Shown here: piece by piece, positions 21,324 through 28,682 of the stretch
Layout of the letters: every line of letters begins with the position of its first letter
Numbering within the stretch: position 1 is the stretch's first letter
Source: JAKFVA01 sp046155225
GTDB taxonomy: Bacteria; Pseudomonadota; Gammaproteobacteria; Burkholderiales; Burkholderiaceae_C
Direction: 5' to 3'
Length of the DNA: 28,682 nucleotides
Assembly (NCBI GenBank): GCA_046155225.1
Contig: JBJXED010000147.1
Span: 1-28,682, forward strand
The notes under the pieces: model-generated
Told to the model about the DNA's origin: nothing
Database searches by the model: none
Seen by the model: only the letters and a program-made list of their open reading frames with translations
Position numbers and translations under genes: made by a program

Positions 21324-22445
21324 ATGTTGCACAAATCCTCAGCCTGGCCGCTGGCGCTGGTCTACACCGCGCTGATTGTCTATGCCAGCCTCTACCCGTT
21401 TGCCGACTGGCGTGACCAGGGGCTGTGGCCGTGGAGCTTTCTGGCCGCGCCCTGGCCGCGCTACTGGACCAGTTTTGATGTGGTGGCCAATGCGCTGGGC
21501 TACGGCCCGCTGGGTTTTTTGCTGGCGCTTGGGGTGCTGCGCAGCCAGGGCGCGGGACGCGTGCCCGCTTGGCGTGCGGTGGTGCTGGCACTGGTGCTGG
21601 CGCTGGTGCTGTCGTTGCTGCTGGAGACTGTGCAGAGCTATTTGCCGGTGCGGGTGCCGTCGCGGCTGGACTGGTTGCTGAACGCGGGCGGCGCGCTGGC
21701 GGGGGCTTTGCTGGCGGCCCTTTTGGAGCGCCTGGGCGCTATGGACCGCTGGAGCCGCTTTCGCGCGCGCTGGTTTGCCCCCGACGCGCGCGGCGCGCTG
21801 GTGCTGCTGTGTCTGTGGCCGGCCGCGCTGCTCTTTCCGGCGTCGGTGCCGCTGGGCCTGGGCCAGGTGCTGGAGCGGCTGGAGCAGGGCCTGGCAGAGT
21901 TGCTGGCCGACACCCCGTTTCTTGAACTGCTGCCCGTGCGTGAGATTGAGTTGCAGCCGATGTGGCCCGGCACCGAATTGCTGTGCGTGATGCTGGGCGT
22001 TTTGGTGCCGTTGCTGCTCGGCTACGGCGTGATTCGGGGCGGCTGGCGACGGCTGGCGTTTTTGCTGCTGACACTGGCGGTGGGCGCGGCGGCGACCGCG
22101 CTCAGCGCCGGGCTGACTTACGGCCCCAGCCATGCGTGGGCCTGGCTGAGCCTGCCGGTGCGCTACGGCTTGCTAGGTGGCGGCGCGCTCGGCCTGTTGT
22201 TGCTGTGGTTGCCGCCTCGGGCCTGCATGGCGTTTTTGCTGTTGGCCTTGGCAGTACAGCTGGGCTTGCTGAACCAAGCGCCTGAAGGCGCGTACTTTGC
22301 CCAGACGCTGCAAACCTGGGAGCAGGGCCGCTTTATCCGCTTTCACGGGCTGGCGCAATGGCTGGGCTGGCTGTGGCCCTACGCGGCGCTGCTTTATGTG
22401 CTGGCACGGCTCTCCAGCATCCAGCCCTTAAACTCAAGGGCATGA
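21324..22445 (+). CDS. VanZ-family multi-pass membrane protein
   Basis: A 373-residue very hydrophobic protein with roughly nine to ten predicted membrane segments. The first 130 residues match the VanZ-like domain: LYPFADWRD, DVVANALGYGPLGFLLAL, LETVQSYLPVRVPSRLDWLLNAGGALAGALLAALL. The remaining part adds further transmembrane helices. VanZ is linked to low-level teicoplanin resistance in enterococci, but in proteobacteria the role is unknown. The stop overlaps the ferredoxin start by ATGA, so the two are co-translated. It starts 30 bases after hemJ and may share its transcript. Confidence 0.85.
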   Translation: MLHKSSAWPLALVYTALIVYASLYPFADWRDQGLWPWSFLAAPWPRYWTSFDVVANALGYGPLGFLLALGVLRSQGAGRVPAWRAVVLALVLALVLSLLLETVQSYLPVRVPSRLDWLLNAGGALAGALLAALLERLGAMDRWSRFRARWFAPDARGALVLLCLWPAALLFPASVPLGLGQVLERLEQGLAELLADTPFLELLPVREIELQPMWPGTELLCVMLGVLVPLLLGYGVIRGGWRRLAFLLLTLAVGAAATALSAGLTYGPSHAWAWLSLPVRYGLLGGGALGLLLLWLPPRACMAFLLLALAVQLGLLNQAPEGAYFAQTLQTWEQGRFIRFHGLAQWLGWLWPYAALLYVLARLSSIQPLNSRA

Positions 22446-22795
22446 ATGCACCGCTTGAATCCACTGCCGCGCCCTACTTTGCGCGGCACATTTTTTTCTG
22501 CCTGAACGAGCGCAAACCGGGCGAGGGCTGCTGCGCCGACCATGGCGCGCAAAAAGGCTTTGACCGCTGCAAGGCGCAGGTCAAGGCGGCGGGCTTGAAC
22601 GGGCCGGGCCAGGTGCGGGTCAACAAGGCGGGCTGTCTGGACCGCTGCGCCGCCGGGCCGGTCGCGGTGGTGTACCCGGAAGGCGTGTGGTACAGCTACC
22701 TGGACGAGCACGACATTGATGAAATCGTCGAGTCGCACTTGAAGCAGGGCCAGGTCGTGACGCGATTGCTCATCCCGGCGCACCTTGGGCGCTGA
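22442..22795 (+). CDS. Thioredoxin-like [2Fe-2S] ferredoxin
   Basis: A 117-residue protein of the thioredoxin-fold 2Fe-2S family (Shethna/Aquifex Fd4 type). Likely cluster ligands are Cys20, Cys30 or Cys31, Cys65 and Cys69; the last pair sits in KAGCLDRCAAGPV, the hallmark motif. The ending with VWYSYLDEHDIDEIVESHL is typical of the family, followed by a short tail. It probably carries electrons in the cytoplasm; the partner is unknown. The ATG at 22442 overlaps the VanZ stop by four bases, and a longer upstream frame lies inside VanZ and is rejected. Confidence 0.9.
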   Translation: MNAPLESTAAPYFARHIFFCLNERKPGEGCCADHGAQKGFDRCKAQVKAAGLNGPGQVRVNKAGCLDRCAAGPVAVVYPEGVWYSYLDEHDIDEIVESHLKQGQVVTRLLIPAHLGR

Positions 22796-22825
22796 AGCCG
22801 CCCAATAGGCCGCAGGCCGGTATTT

Positions 22826-22900
22826 TCGGATAATTTATAGTCAAAGTGAGCTATAGCCAGCGTATATATTGCCAGCAATGCTACTTAATAAGTAGCATTT
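22826..22900. repeat. AT-rich intergenic element with perfect 9-bp palindrome
   Basis: This AT-rich stretch, sharply different from the GC-rich genes around it, holds TGCTACTTAATAAGTAGCA (22879-22897), a perfect 9-base stem around one base, followed by TTTT, and an AGCTATAGCCAGC...GCCAGCAA segment before it. It resembles the dispersed AT-rich intergenic repeats of Comamonadaceae. It could also act as a weak terminator for the ferredoxin gene or supply promoter elements for the next gene. Confidence 0.55.
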
Positions 22901-22913
22901 TCAAGCCACTTCA

Positions 22914-23618
22914 ATGAACCACCAAACTCAAGCCTATACGTTGACCGGCCCCGCCGGCTTGCTGCAAGGCCTGCGCGACGCGCCGCAAGGCCCGCCGCGC
23001 GGTGTCGCGGTGATTGCCCACCCGCATCCGCTGTTTGGCGGCAGCATGGACAACAAAGTGGTGCAAACGCTGGCACGGGCTTTTGTGCAGTGCGGCTGGC
23101 TTGCGCTGCGTTTTAATTTTCGCGGCGTCGGGCAAAGCCAGGGCACCTACGACGAAGGGCGCGGCGAACTGCAAGACCTGCTCGCCGTGGTGGCGATGGC
23201 CGATGCAGAGGCGGCGCAGGGCCAAGCCGAAACACCCGCGCTGGCGCTGGCCGGGTTCTCGTTTGGCGCGTTTGTCGCCAGCCATGCCGTGGGTGCCCTG
23301 TGGGCCGGACGCGAGGTGCAGAAAATTGTCTTGGTAGGCACTGCGGCCAGCCGTTTTGACGTGTTGCCCATGCCTGCCGAGGCGCACGCCCGCGCCCTGG
23401 TGCTGCATGCCGAACAAGACGACACCGTGCCGCTGGCCGATGTGCTGGCCTGGGCGCGCCCGCAAAGCTTGCCGGTGACGGTGGTGCCGGGCGGTAGCCA
23501 TTTCTTTCATGGACAATTGCCGCTTCTGAAGTCTCTGGTCGTGCGCCATTTGTGCGCACCGCCTTTCGTGGCGCTGCAATCCCTGCCCCATGAGGCAGCG
23601 GGTGTTCCGCTTGTTTAA
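22914..23618 (+). CDS. Alpha/beta hydrolase (small esterase/acyl-peptide hydrolase-like)
   Basis: A 234-residue alpha/beta hydrolase. The start contains VIAHPHPLFGGSMDNKVVQTLA, with the oxyanion-type HPHP motif, then LRFNFRGVGQSQG. The nucleophile Ser is in GFSFGAFVA, the acid in LHAEQDDTVP and the His in PGGSHFFHG. This family (DUF/UPF hydrolases related to the serine aminopeptidase type) is widespread in proteobacteria, next to variable genes, and its substrate is not known. The gene follows the AT-rich repeat, and the ATG at 22914 matches homologue starts. Confidence 0.88.
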   Translation: MNHQTQAYTLTGPAGLLQGLRDAPQGPPRGVAVIAHPHPLFGGSMDNKVVQTLARAFVQCGWLALRFNFRGVGQSQGTYDEGRGELQDLLAVVAMADAEAAQGQAETPALALAGFSFGAFVASHAVGALWAGREVQKIVLVGTAASRFDVLPMPAEAHARALVLHAEQDDTVPLADVLAWARPQSLPVTVVPGGSHFFHGQLPLLKSLVVRHLCAPPFVALQSLPHEAAGVPLV

Positions 23619-23648
23619 CTCCCCCCCCCGAACCACCGACTGCTCTTG

Positions 23649-24872
23649 ATGAAATTGCTGGTATTGCCTTGGCGCTTTGGCGTTGTTGCCGCTTTGTTCT
23701 TGCTGGTGCTGGCCGCGGCGCAAGCCCAAACGGCCGCTCCCGCCGCTACCTCAGTTCCTGCACCCCTGCTGGCGCAAACCCTCCTGGTCCCGCCCGAAGT
23801 GGCCGCGCGCTCGTATCTGCTGATCGACATCACCGCCAACCAGTTGCTGGCCGAGAAAGACATTGATGCGCCGCTGGAGCCGGCCTCGCTGACCAAATTG
23901 ATGAGCGCATATTTGGTCTTCGATGCGTTGCGGGCCAAGAAAATTGACCTCAAGCAGACCTTTGGTGTGAGCGAGCGGGCCTGGAGAATGCCCGGCTCGC
24001 GCATGTTCATCGACCCGAAAATGAAGGTGCCGGTCGAAGACCTCATCAAAGGCATGGTGGTGCAGTCGGGCAACGACGCCACGGTAGCCCTGGCCGAAGG
24101 CGTGGCGGGCAGTGTGGAGCGTTTTGTGGCGCTGATGAATGAGCAGGCCAAAGCGCTGGGCCTTTCGCAAACCACCTACAAAAACCCCGAAGGCCTGACC
24201 GAAGTCGGCCACCAAACCACGGCGCGTGACCTGAGCGTGTTGGCTACCCGGCTGATTCAAGATTTCCCCGAATTTTTGCCTTATTACGCGCTGCAAAAAT
24301 ACCGCTACCTTGGCACGCCTACCGCCAATGACAGCAACCGCAACTTGCTGCTGTTTCGCGACCCGTCGGTTGACGGTCTGAAAACCGGCCATACGGCCGC
24401 TGCGGGTTATTGCCTGATTGCCACGGCCAAACGCAATGCGCCCAACTTGCCGCAGGGCCGGCGCCTGCTGGCCATCGTGCTGGGCGCTGCCAGCGAGAAC
24501 GCCCGCGCGGGCGAGAGCCAGAAACTGCTCAACTGGGGTTACACCGCGTTTGATGCGGTCAAATTGTTTGACGCCGAGCAGGCCGTGGTCACGCCCAATG
24601 TGTGGAAAGGCGTCGCTGCCACGGTCAAACTGGGGCGCCAGCAGGCCATTGTGGTCGCGGTGCCAGCCGGATCGGCCGGCAAAATTACCACCGCCGTGGC
24701 GCGCCCAGAGCCGCTCGTTGCGCCGCTGGGCAAGGGCCAGGCCCTGGGCACGCTCAAAGTGGCGCTGGCGGGCCAGCCGCTGACCGAACTGCCGCTCATG
24801 GTGCTGGAGCCGGTGGCGCAGTCGGGTCTGCTGGGGCGAAGTTGGGATGCGCTGCGGCTTTGGATTAAATAG
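23649..24872 (+). CDS. dacC: D-alanyl-D-alanine carboxypeptidase (PBP5/6 type)
   Basis: A 407-residue low-molecular-weight penicillin-binding protein that trims the terminal D-Ala of peptidoglycan stem peptides. Signal peptide residues 1-27 (ending AQAQ) export it. The active-site motifs are Ser80-x-x-Lys83 (ASLTKLMS), Ser140-Gly-Asn142 (QSGNDATVA) and KTGHTAAAGYC. The C-terminal domain ends with LGRSWDALRLWIK, an amphipathic membrane-anchor helix as in PBP5. The ATG at 23649 was preferred to a TTG one codon upstream. It is preceded by a nine-C tract at 23621-23629. The symbol could equally be dacA. Confidence 0.9.
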   Translation: MKLLVLPWRFGVVAALFLLVLAAAQAQTAAPAATSVPAPLLAQTLLVPPEVAARSYLLIDITANQLLAEKDIDAPLEPASLTKLMSAYLVFDALRAKKIDLKQTFGVSERAWRMPGSRMFIDPKMKVPVEDLIKGMVVQSGNDATVALAEGVAGSVERFVALMNEQAKALGLSQTTYKNPEGLTEVGHQTTARDLSVLATRLIQDFPEFLPYYALQKYRYLGTPTANDSNRNLLLFRDPSVDGLKTGHTAAAGYCLIATAKRNAPNLPQGRRLLAIVLGAASENARAGESQKLLNWGYTAFDAVKLFDAEQAVVTPNVWKGVAATVKLGRQQAIVVAVPAGSAGKITTAVARPEPLVAPLGKGQALGTLKVALAGQPLTELPLMVLEPVAQSGLLGRSWDALRLWIK

Positions 24873-24896
24873 CCGGGCCCTGGAAGGGGCCGGGCT
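24871..24896 (+). terminator. Possible terminator hairpin after dacC
   Basis: AGCCGGGCCC and GGGCCGGGCT form a GC-rich hairpin with one mismatch beginning at the dacC stop codon. There is no following T-run, so it may only be a weak or Rho-assisted terminator or a 3-prime stability stem. Confidence 0.4.
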
Positions 24897-24927
24897 GCCT
24901 GCTTTAAGGCGTTGTTGCAGCCAAGGC

Positions 24928-24956
24928 TTGAGCATTTCACCGACTCCGCATATACT
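24928..24956 (+). promoter_or_regulatory. Sigma-70 promoter of the str operon
   Basis: TTGAGC (24928-24933) and TATACT (24951-24956) are separated by exactly 17 bases, close to the sigma-70 consensus. It lies about 70 bases upstream of the rpsL start and is the likely main promoter of rpsL-rpsG-fusA-tuf. Confidence 0.8.
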
Positions 24957-24967
24957 CGTGGGCTTTT

Positions 24968-24983
24968 CCGCTTTCGAAAGCGG
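24968..24983 (+). promoter_or_regulatory. Leader hairpin of the str operon
   Basis: The perfect 16-base palindrome CCGCTTTCGAAAGCGG lies at the very 5-prime end of the predicted rpsL mRNA, followed 9-20 bases later by a T-rich run (TATCTTTTTT). It could stabilise the mRNA or act in attenuation or ribosomal-protein control; no experiment is implied by the sequence. Confidence 0.5.
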
Positions 24984-25025
24984 CCCAGAATTTATCTTTT
25001 TTCAAGATTTCAGCGGAGGCCAGCA

Positions 25026-25403
25026 GTGCCAACAATTAACCAGCTCGTGCGCCAAGGGCGCGAGGTCGAGACCGTCAAGTCCAAGAGCCCGGCGATGCAA
25101 AACTCGCCCCAGCGGCGCGGCGTTTGCACCCGTGTCTACACCACCACGCCCAAAAAGCCCAACTCGGCATTGCGTAAAGTGGCCAAGGTGCGCCTGACCA
25201 ACGGTTTTGAAGTGATCTCCTACATCGGCGGCGAGGGTCACAACCTGCAAGAGCACTCTGTGGTGCTGGTGCGCGGTGGCCGCGTGAAGGATTTGCCAGG
25301 CGTGCGCTACCACATTGTGCGCGGCTCGCTGGACCTGCAAGGCGTAAAAGACCGCAAGCAATCACGCTCGAAATACGGCGCGAAGAAGCCCAAAGCCAAG
25401 TAA
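25026..25403 (+). CDS. rpsL: 30S ribosomal protein S12
   Basis: A 125-residue ribosomal protein of the decoding centre. It starts with GTG (PTINQLVRQGRE follows), preceded by a GGAGG site; the frame is open further upstream but the family start is unambiguous. The streptomycin-contact loops TTTPKKPNSALRK and RVKDLPGVRYH have the wild-type lysines, so no S12-based streptomycin resistance is predicted. First gene of the str operon. Confidence 0.98.
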   Translation: MPTINQLVRQGREVETVKSKSPAMQNSPQRRGVCTRVYTTTPKKPNSALRKVAKVRLTNGFEVISYIGGEGHNLQEHSVVLVRGGRVKDLPGVRYHIVRGSLDLQGVKDRKQSRSKYGAKKPKAK

Positions 25404-25593
25404 TTCCAGCGCTTTGGGATGCGCCGCATAAGGTCGCCTTAATCAGCAGTTTTCGGACAATTCAATTCGGGGTTTGGCCCGGCCATAGTGGCAAAACCAA
25501 ACACAGTGACTCCAATTCGAGTCGAGTAAGTGAGGGTTTTTATAGCCCTCGCGGTGCCTTCCAAGGTGCCAACTGAAGTAAAGAGGTGTTGAT

Positions 25594-26067
25594 ATGCCGC
25601 GTCGCCGTGAAGTCCCCAAACGGGAAATTCTGCCGGATCCCAAATTTGGCAATGTAGATCTTGCCAAGTTCATGAACGTCATCATGCAAGGCGGCAAAAA
25701 AGCCGTCGCTGAGCGCATTATTTATGGTGCGCTTGAGCAAATCGAAAAGAAGAACCCTGGCAAAGACCCGGTGGAGGCCTTCAACATGGCCATCAACAAC
25801 GTCAAGCCGATGGTCGAGGTCAAATCCCGCCGCGTTGGGGGTGCCAACTACCAGGTGCCCGTTGAAGTGCGACCCGTGCGCCGTATGGCGTTGGCGATGC
25901 GCTGGGTCAAAGAAGCCGCCAAAAAGCGCGGTGAAAAATCAATGGCCCTGCGTCTGGCCAACGAACTGATGGAAGCTACCGAAGGCCGTGGTGGTGCCAT
26001 GAAAAAGCGCGACGAAGTGCACCGCATGGCTGAAGCGAACAAGGCGTTTTCGCACTTCCGTTTCTGA
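25594..26067 (+). CDS. rpsG: 30S ribosomal protein S7
   Basis: A 157-residue ribosomal protein that organises the 16S rRNA 3-prime domain. The PRRREVPKREILPDPKFG start and the GGANYQVPVEVRPVRRMALAMRW core are standard. It lies 190 bases after rpsL. In other bacteria the rpsL-rpsG gap holds an S7 binding site for feedback control; here the gap contains a GAGGG...CCCTC hairpin (near 25525-25545), which may serve that role, though the match was not tested. Confidence 0.98.
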   Translation: MPRRREVPKREILPDPKFGNVDLAKFMNVIMQGGKKAVAERIIYGALEQIEKKNPGKDPVEAFNMAINNVKPMVEVKSRRVGGANYQVPVEVRPVRRMALAMRWVKEAAKKRGEKSMALRLANELMEATEGRGGAMKKRDEVHRMAEANKAFSHFRF

Positions 26068-26216
26068 TGGCAACTGGCGTCGCCATCCAAAGGCGGCGTT
26101 GTTCGTTGCGCTGTCATTGAAATTGCGTATTGTCTTGGGTTTTGTCTGCGCTGCACCTGTCTGATGCGGCTGTTACCAAAGCCCTTTCCCTACCTTTAGC
26201 CAACTGAAAGAACTGT

Positions 26217-28319
26217 ATGGCCCGCAAAACTCCCATCGAGCGCTACCGCAATATCGGTATCTCGGCGCATATCGACGCTGGCAAGACCACCACCACCGAA
26301 CGCGTGCTGTTCTACACCGGCGTAAACCACAAGATCGGTGAAGTGCATGACGGCGCGGCTACCATGGACTGGATGGAGCAGGAGCAAGAGCGCGGCATCA
26401 CGATCACTTCGGCGGCCACTACCTGCTTTTGGTCGGGCATGGGCAAGACATTTCAAGAGCACCGCATCAACATTATTGATACCCCCGGCCACGTCGATTT
26501 CACGATCGAAGTCGAGCGCTCGATGCGCGTCCTCGACGGCGCTTGCATGGTGTACTGTGCCGTGGGCGGCGTGCAACCGCAGTCGGAAACCGTATGGCGG
26601 CAGGCCAACAAGTACCGCGTCCCTCGCCTGGCATTTGTCAACAAGATGGACCGTACCGGGGCCAATTTCTTCAAGGTGTATGAGCAGATGAAGCTGCGGC
26701 TGAAGGCCAACCCGGTGCCGCTGCAAATTCCGATTGGTGCCGAAGAAAAGTTCGCTGGCGTGGTGGACTTGGTCAAGATGAAGGCCATCCTCTGGAGCGA
26801 AGAAGACAAGGGCGTGAGCTTCACTTATGGCGATATCCCGGCGGATTTACTGGAAAAAGCCAATGAGTTTCGTGAAAAGCTGGTCGAGGCGGCCGCCGAA
26901 GCCAGCGAAGAGTTGATGAACAAATACCTCGAAGGCGAGGCATTGACTGAGCTTGAGATCAAAGCCTCGATTCGCCAGCGCACGATTGCAGGCGAGATTC
27001 AGCCCATGCTGTGCGGTTCGGCTTTCAAGAACAAAGGCGTGCAAGCCATGCTGGATGCGGTGGTGGAGTACTTGCCCTCACCAGTGGATATTCCGCCAGT
27101 CAAGGGCATGGACGATGACGAAAATCCAGTGACGCGTAAAGCCGACGACAAAGAAAAATTCTCGGCTTTGGCCTTCAAGCTGATGACCGATCCGTTTGTG
27201 GGTCAGCTCACGTTTGTGCGCGTGTATTCGGGCGTGCTCAAGTCGGGCGACAGCGTTTACAACCCGATCAAGGGCAAGAAAGAGCGCATTGGTCGTATTG
27301 TGCAAATGCACGCCAACGCGCGCGAGCCGGTGGACGAAATTGTCGCGGGCGACATCGCCGCTTGTATTGGACTGAAAGATGTGATTACAGGCGAAACCTT
27401 GTGTGATCCCGACGCTATCGTCATGTTGGAGCGCATGGTTTTCCCCGAGCCGGTGATTGCACAAGCCGTTGAGCCGAAAACCAAGGCAGACCAAGAAAAA
27501 ATGGGCATTGCCCTGAACCGCTTGGCGCAGGAAGACCCGTCGTTCCGCGTCAAGACCGACGAAGAATCCGGCCAGACCATCATTGCCGGTATGGGCGAGT
27601 TGCACCTGGAAATTATTGTTGATCGCATGAAGCGCGAATTCGGTGTGGAGGCCAACGTCGGTAAGCCGCAGGTGGCTTACCGCGAAACCATTCGCAAAAC
27701 GATTGAAGACGCCGAAGGCAAGTTTGTGCGCCAGTCGGGCGGCAAGGGCCAGTACGGCCATGTTGTGCTCAAGATTGAGCCAAACGAGCCCGGTAAAGGC
27801 GTTGTATTTGTCGACGCCATTAAAGGCGGCGTTGTGCCACGCGAATACATTCCTGCAGTGGAAAAAGGCATTAACGAAGCGGTGACGCAGGGCGTCTTGG
27901 CGGGCTATCCCGTAGTCGATGTCAAAGTCACACTTCACTTTGGTTCGTACCACGATGTGGACTCGAACGAATTGGCATTCAAGATGGCCGCAATCTTTGG
28001 TTTCAAAGAAGGCTGCCGCAAAGCCAGCCCCGTGATTTTGGAGCCGATGATGTCGGTCGAAGTCGAAACACCCGAAGACTATGCCGGTAACGTGATGGGT
28101 GATTTGTCCTCCCGCCGCGGTATGGTGCAAGGCATGGATGACATGGTGGGTGGTGGCAAAGCCATCAAGGCTGAAGTGCCGTTGTCGGAAATGTTTGGGT
28201 ATTCCACTACCTTGCGTTCCATGAGCCAGGGTCGTGCCACTTACACCATGGAGTTCAAGCATTACAGCGAAGCACCGCGCAATGTGGCCGAGGCGATTGT
28301 TTCGGCAAGGGCTAAGTAA
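26217..28319 (+). CDS. fusA: Elongation factor G
   Basis: A 700-residue translocation GTPase. The G1 motif AHIDAGKTTTTE, switch I RGITITSAATT, G3 DTPGHVDF and G4 NKMD are all intact at the N-terminus; the later domains include GMGELHLEIIVDRMKREF and the domain IV/V segment PVILEPMMSVEVETPEDYAG. The 149-base gap from rpsG shows no gene. The sequence looks like an ordinary complete EF-G. Confidence 0.98.
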   Translation: MARKTPIERYRNIGISAHIDAGKTTTTERVLFYTGVNHKIGEVHDGAATMDWMEQEQERGITITSAATTCFWSGMGKTFQEHRINIIDTPGHVDFTIEVERSMRVLDGACMVYCAVGGVQPQSETVWRQANKYRVPRLAFVNKMDRTGANFFKVYEQMKLRLKANPVPLQIPIGAEEKFAGVVDLVKMKAILWSEEDKGVSFTYGDIPADLLEKANEFREKLVEAAAEASEELMNKYLEGEALTELEIKASIRQRTIAGEIQPMLCGSAFKNKGVQAMLDAVVEYLPSPVDIPPVKGMDDDENPVTRKADDKEKFSALAFKLMTDPFVGQLTFVRVYSGVLKSGDSVYNPIKGKKERIGRIVQMHANAREPVDEIVAGDIAACIGLKDVITGETLCDPDAIVMLERMVFPEPVIAQAVEPKTKADQEKMGIALNRLAQEDPSFRVKTDEESGQTIIAGMGELHLEIIVDRMKREFGVEANVGKPQVAYRETIRKTIEDAEGKFVRQSGGKGQYGHVVLKIEPNEPGKGVVFVDAIKGGVVPREYIPAVEKGINEAVTQGVLAGYPVVDVKVTLHFGSYHDVDSNELAFKMAAIFGFKEGCRKASPVILEPMMSVEVETPEDYAGNVMGDLSSRRGMVQGMDDMVGGGKAIKAEVPLSEMFGYSTTLRSMSQGRATYTMEFKHYSEAPRNVAEAIVSARAK

Positions 28320-28358
28320 TCGGCGGCCATGCTGGCCACCGCGTCTGCGACTAAGTGC

Positions 28359-28380
28359 CCTTCGCTGCCCGTGGCGAAGG
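28359..28380 (+). promoter_or_regulatory. Stem-loop in the fusA-tuf gap
   Basis: CCTTCGC and GCGAAGG form a perfect 7-base stem with an eight-base loop, 65 bases before the tuf start. There is no T-run, so this is more likely an RNA processing or stability element than a terminator. Confidence 0.4.
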
Positions 28381-28444
28381 AGTCAGCAATTTGGTGCAAA
28401 CGTAAAACCTGTTCACGGGCATTGCTCATTTGGAGATCAGCATC

Positions 28445-28682
28445 ATGGGAAAAGAGAAATTCGAGCGCACCAAGCCGCACGTCAACGTAGGCACCATTGG
28501 GCACGTTGACCACGGCAAGACCACACTGACGGCGGCCATTACGACCGTTTTGTCTGCCAAATTCGGCGGTGAAGCCAAAGCCTACGACCAAATTGACGCA
28601 GCCCCAGAAGAGAAGGCTCGCGGCATCACCATCAACACCGCCCACGTTGAGTACGAAACCGCCAACCGCCACTACGCCCACG
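28445..28682 (+). CDS. tuf: Elongation factor Tu, N-terminal fragment
   Basis: The first 79 codons of EF-Tu; the gene runs off the right edge. The GTP-binding motif GHVDHGKTTLTAA and the switch I region PEEKARGITINTAHVEYE are present. It starts at ATG 28445 (MGKEKFERTKPHVN; most homologues have MAKEKF) and is the fourth gene of the str operon. Confidence 0.97.
   Translation, partial: MGKEKFERTKPHVNVGTIGHVDHGKTTLTAAITTVLSAKFGGEAKAYDQIDAAPEEKARGITINTAHVEYETANRHYAH

Noticed and set aside
27078..28262. 394-codon frame antisense to fusA
   Set aside because: It is a shadow of a conserved essential gene; long antisense frames are expected at this codon bias. Similar long shadows in dacC, the GMC gene and VanZ were also dismissed.
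1..28682. Mobile elements, phage genes, CRISPR arrays, tRNA and rRNA genes
   Set aside because: No transposase, integrase, direct-repeat array or RNA gene signature was seen.

Overview
The window looks like the chromosome of a betaproteobacterium, most likely a member of the Comamonadaceae (Rhodoferax/Polaromonas-like). The reasons are the high-GC coding style, the typical str operon (rpsL, rpsG, fusA, tuf), a Mg-type HemB beside HemJ, and two short AT-rich palindromic intergenic repeats of the kind scattered through genomes of that family. No mobile element, tRNA, rRNA or CRISPR array was seen.

Region 1 (1-10650, all minus strand) is the notable part. It is a compact run of 14 genes, read from right to left: AtzF-like allophanate hydrolase; a NitT/TauT-type ABC transporter (binding protein, permease, ATPase); AtzG-, AtzE- and AtzH-like proteins; a second, paralogous ABC transporter (ATPase, permease, binding protein); a three-gene cobalt-type nitrile hydratase/thiocyanate hydrolase family enzyme with its beta chain split in two; and the start of a probable HupE/UreJ metal permease cut by the window edge. 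Many junctions are 4-base ATGA overlaps. An almost perfect sigma-54 promoter (TGGCACG-N4-TTGCA) lies just upstream of the first gene, so the whole set looks like a nitrogen-limitation-induced operon. The inferred logic is import of one or two small N-rich molecules, hydration of a C-N triple bond by the cobalt enzyme, and stripping of nitrogen through carboxybiuret, dicarboxyurea and allophanate to ammonia and CO2. The true substrate is unknown, and no cyanuric acid hydrolase (AtzD) is present in the window.

Region 2 (10591-10941) is a divergent control region. It carries the sigma-54 promoter of the operon, a second sigma-54 promoter facing amtB, a TTGTATACAA palindrome at the expected operon start site, a long inverted repeat, and a strong minus-strand terminator with no gene in front of it. 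Region 3 (10942-12810) is an ammonium transporter gene followed by a small gene of unknown function. Both arms of this locus therefore fit nitrogen scavenging.

Region 4 (12824-18581) is catabolic and accessory: a GMC-family alcohol dehydrogenase next to a CoA-acylating methylmalonate-semialdehyde dehydrogenase (minus strand), then a 2-hydroxychromene-2-carboxylate isomerase-like protein, a dienelactone hydrolase-family protein and an exported amidohydrolase (plus strand). Region 5 (18608-24872) is housekeeping: CorA, HemB, HemJ, a VanZ-domain membrane protein overlapping a thioredoxin-like 2Fe-2S ferredoxin, an alpha/beta hydrolase and a D-Ala-D-Ala carboxypeptidase. Region 6 (24928-28682) is the str operon with a clear sigma-70 promoter, ending inside tuf.
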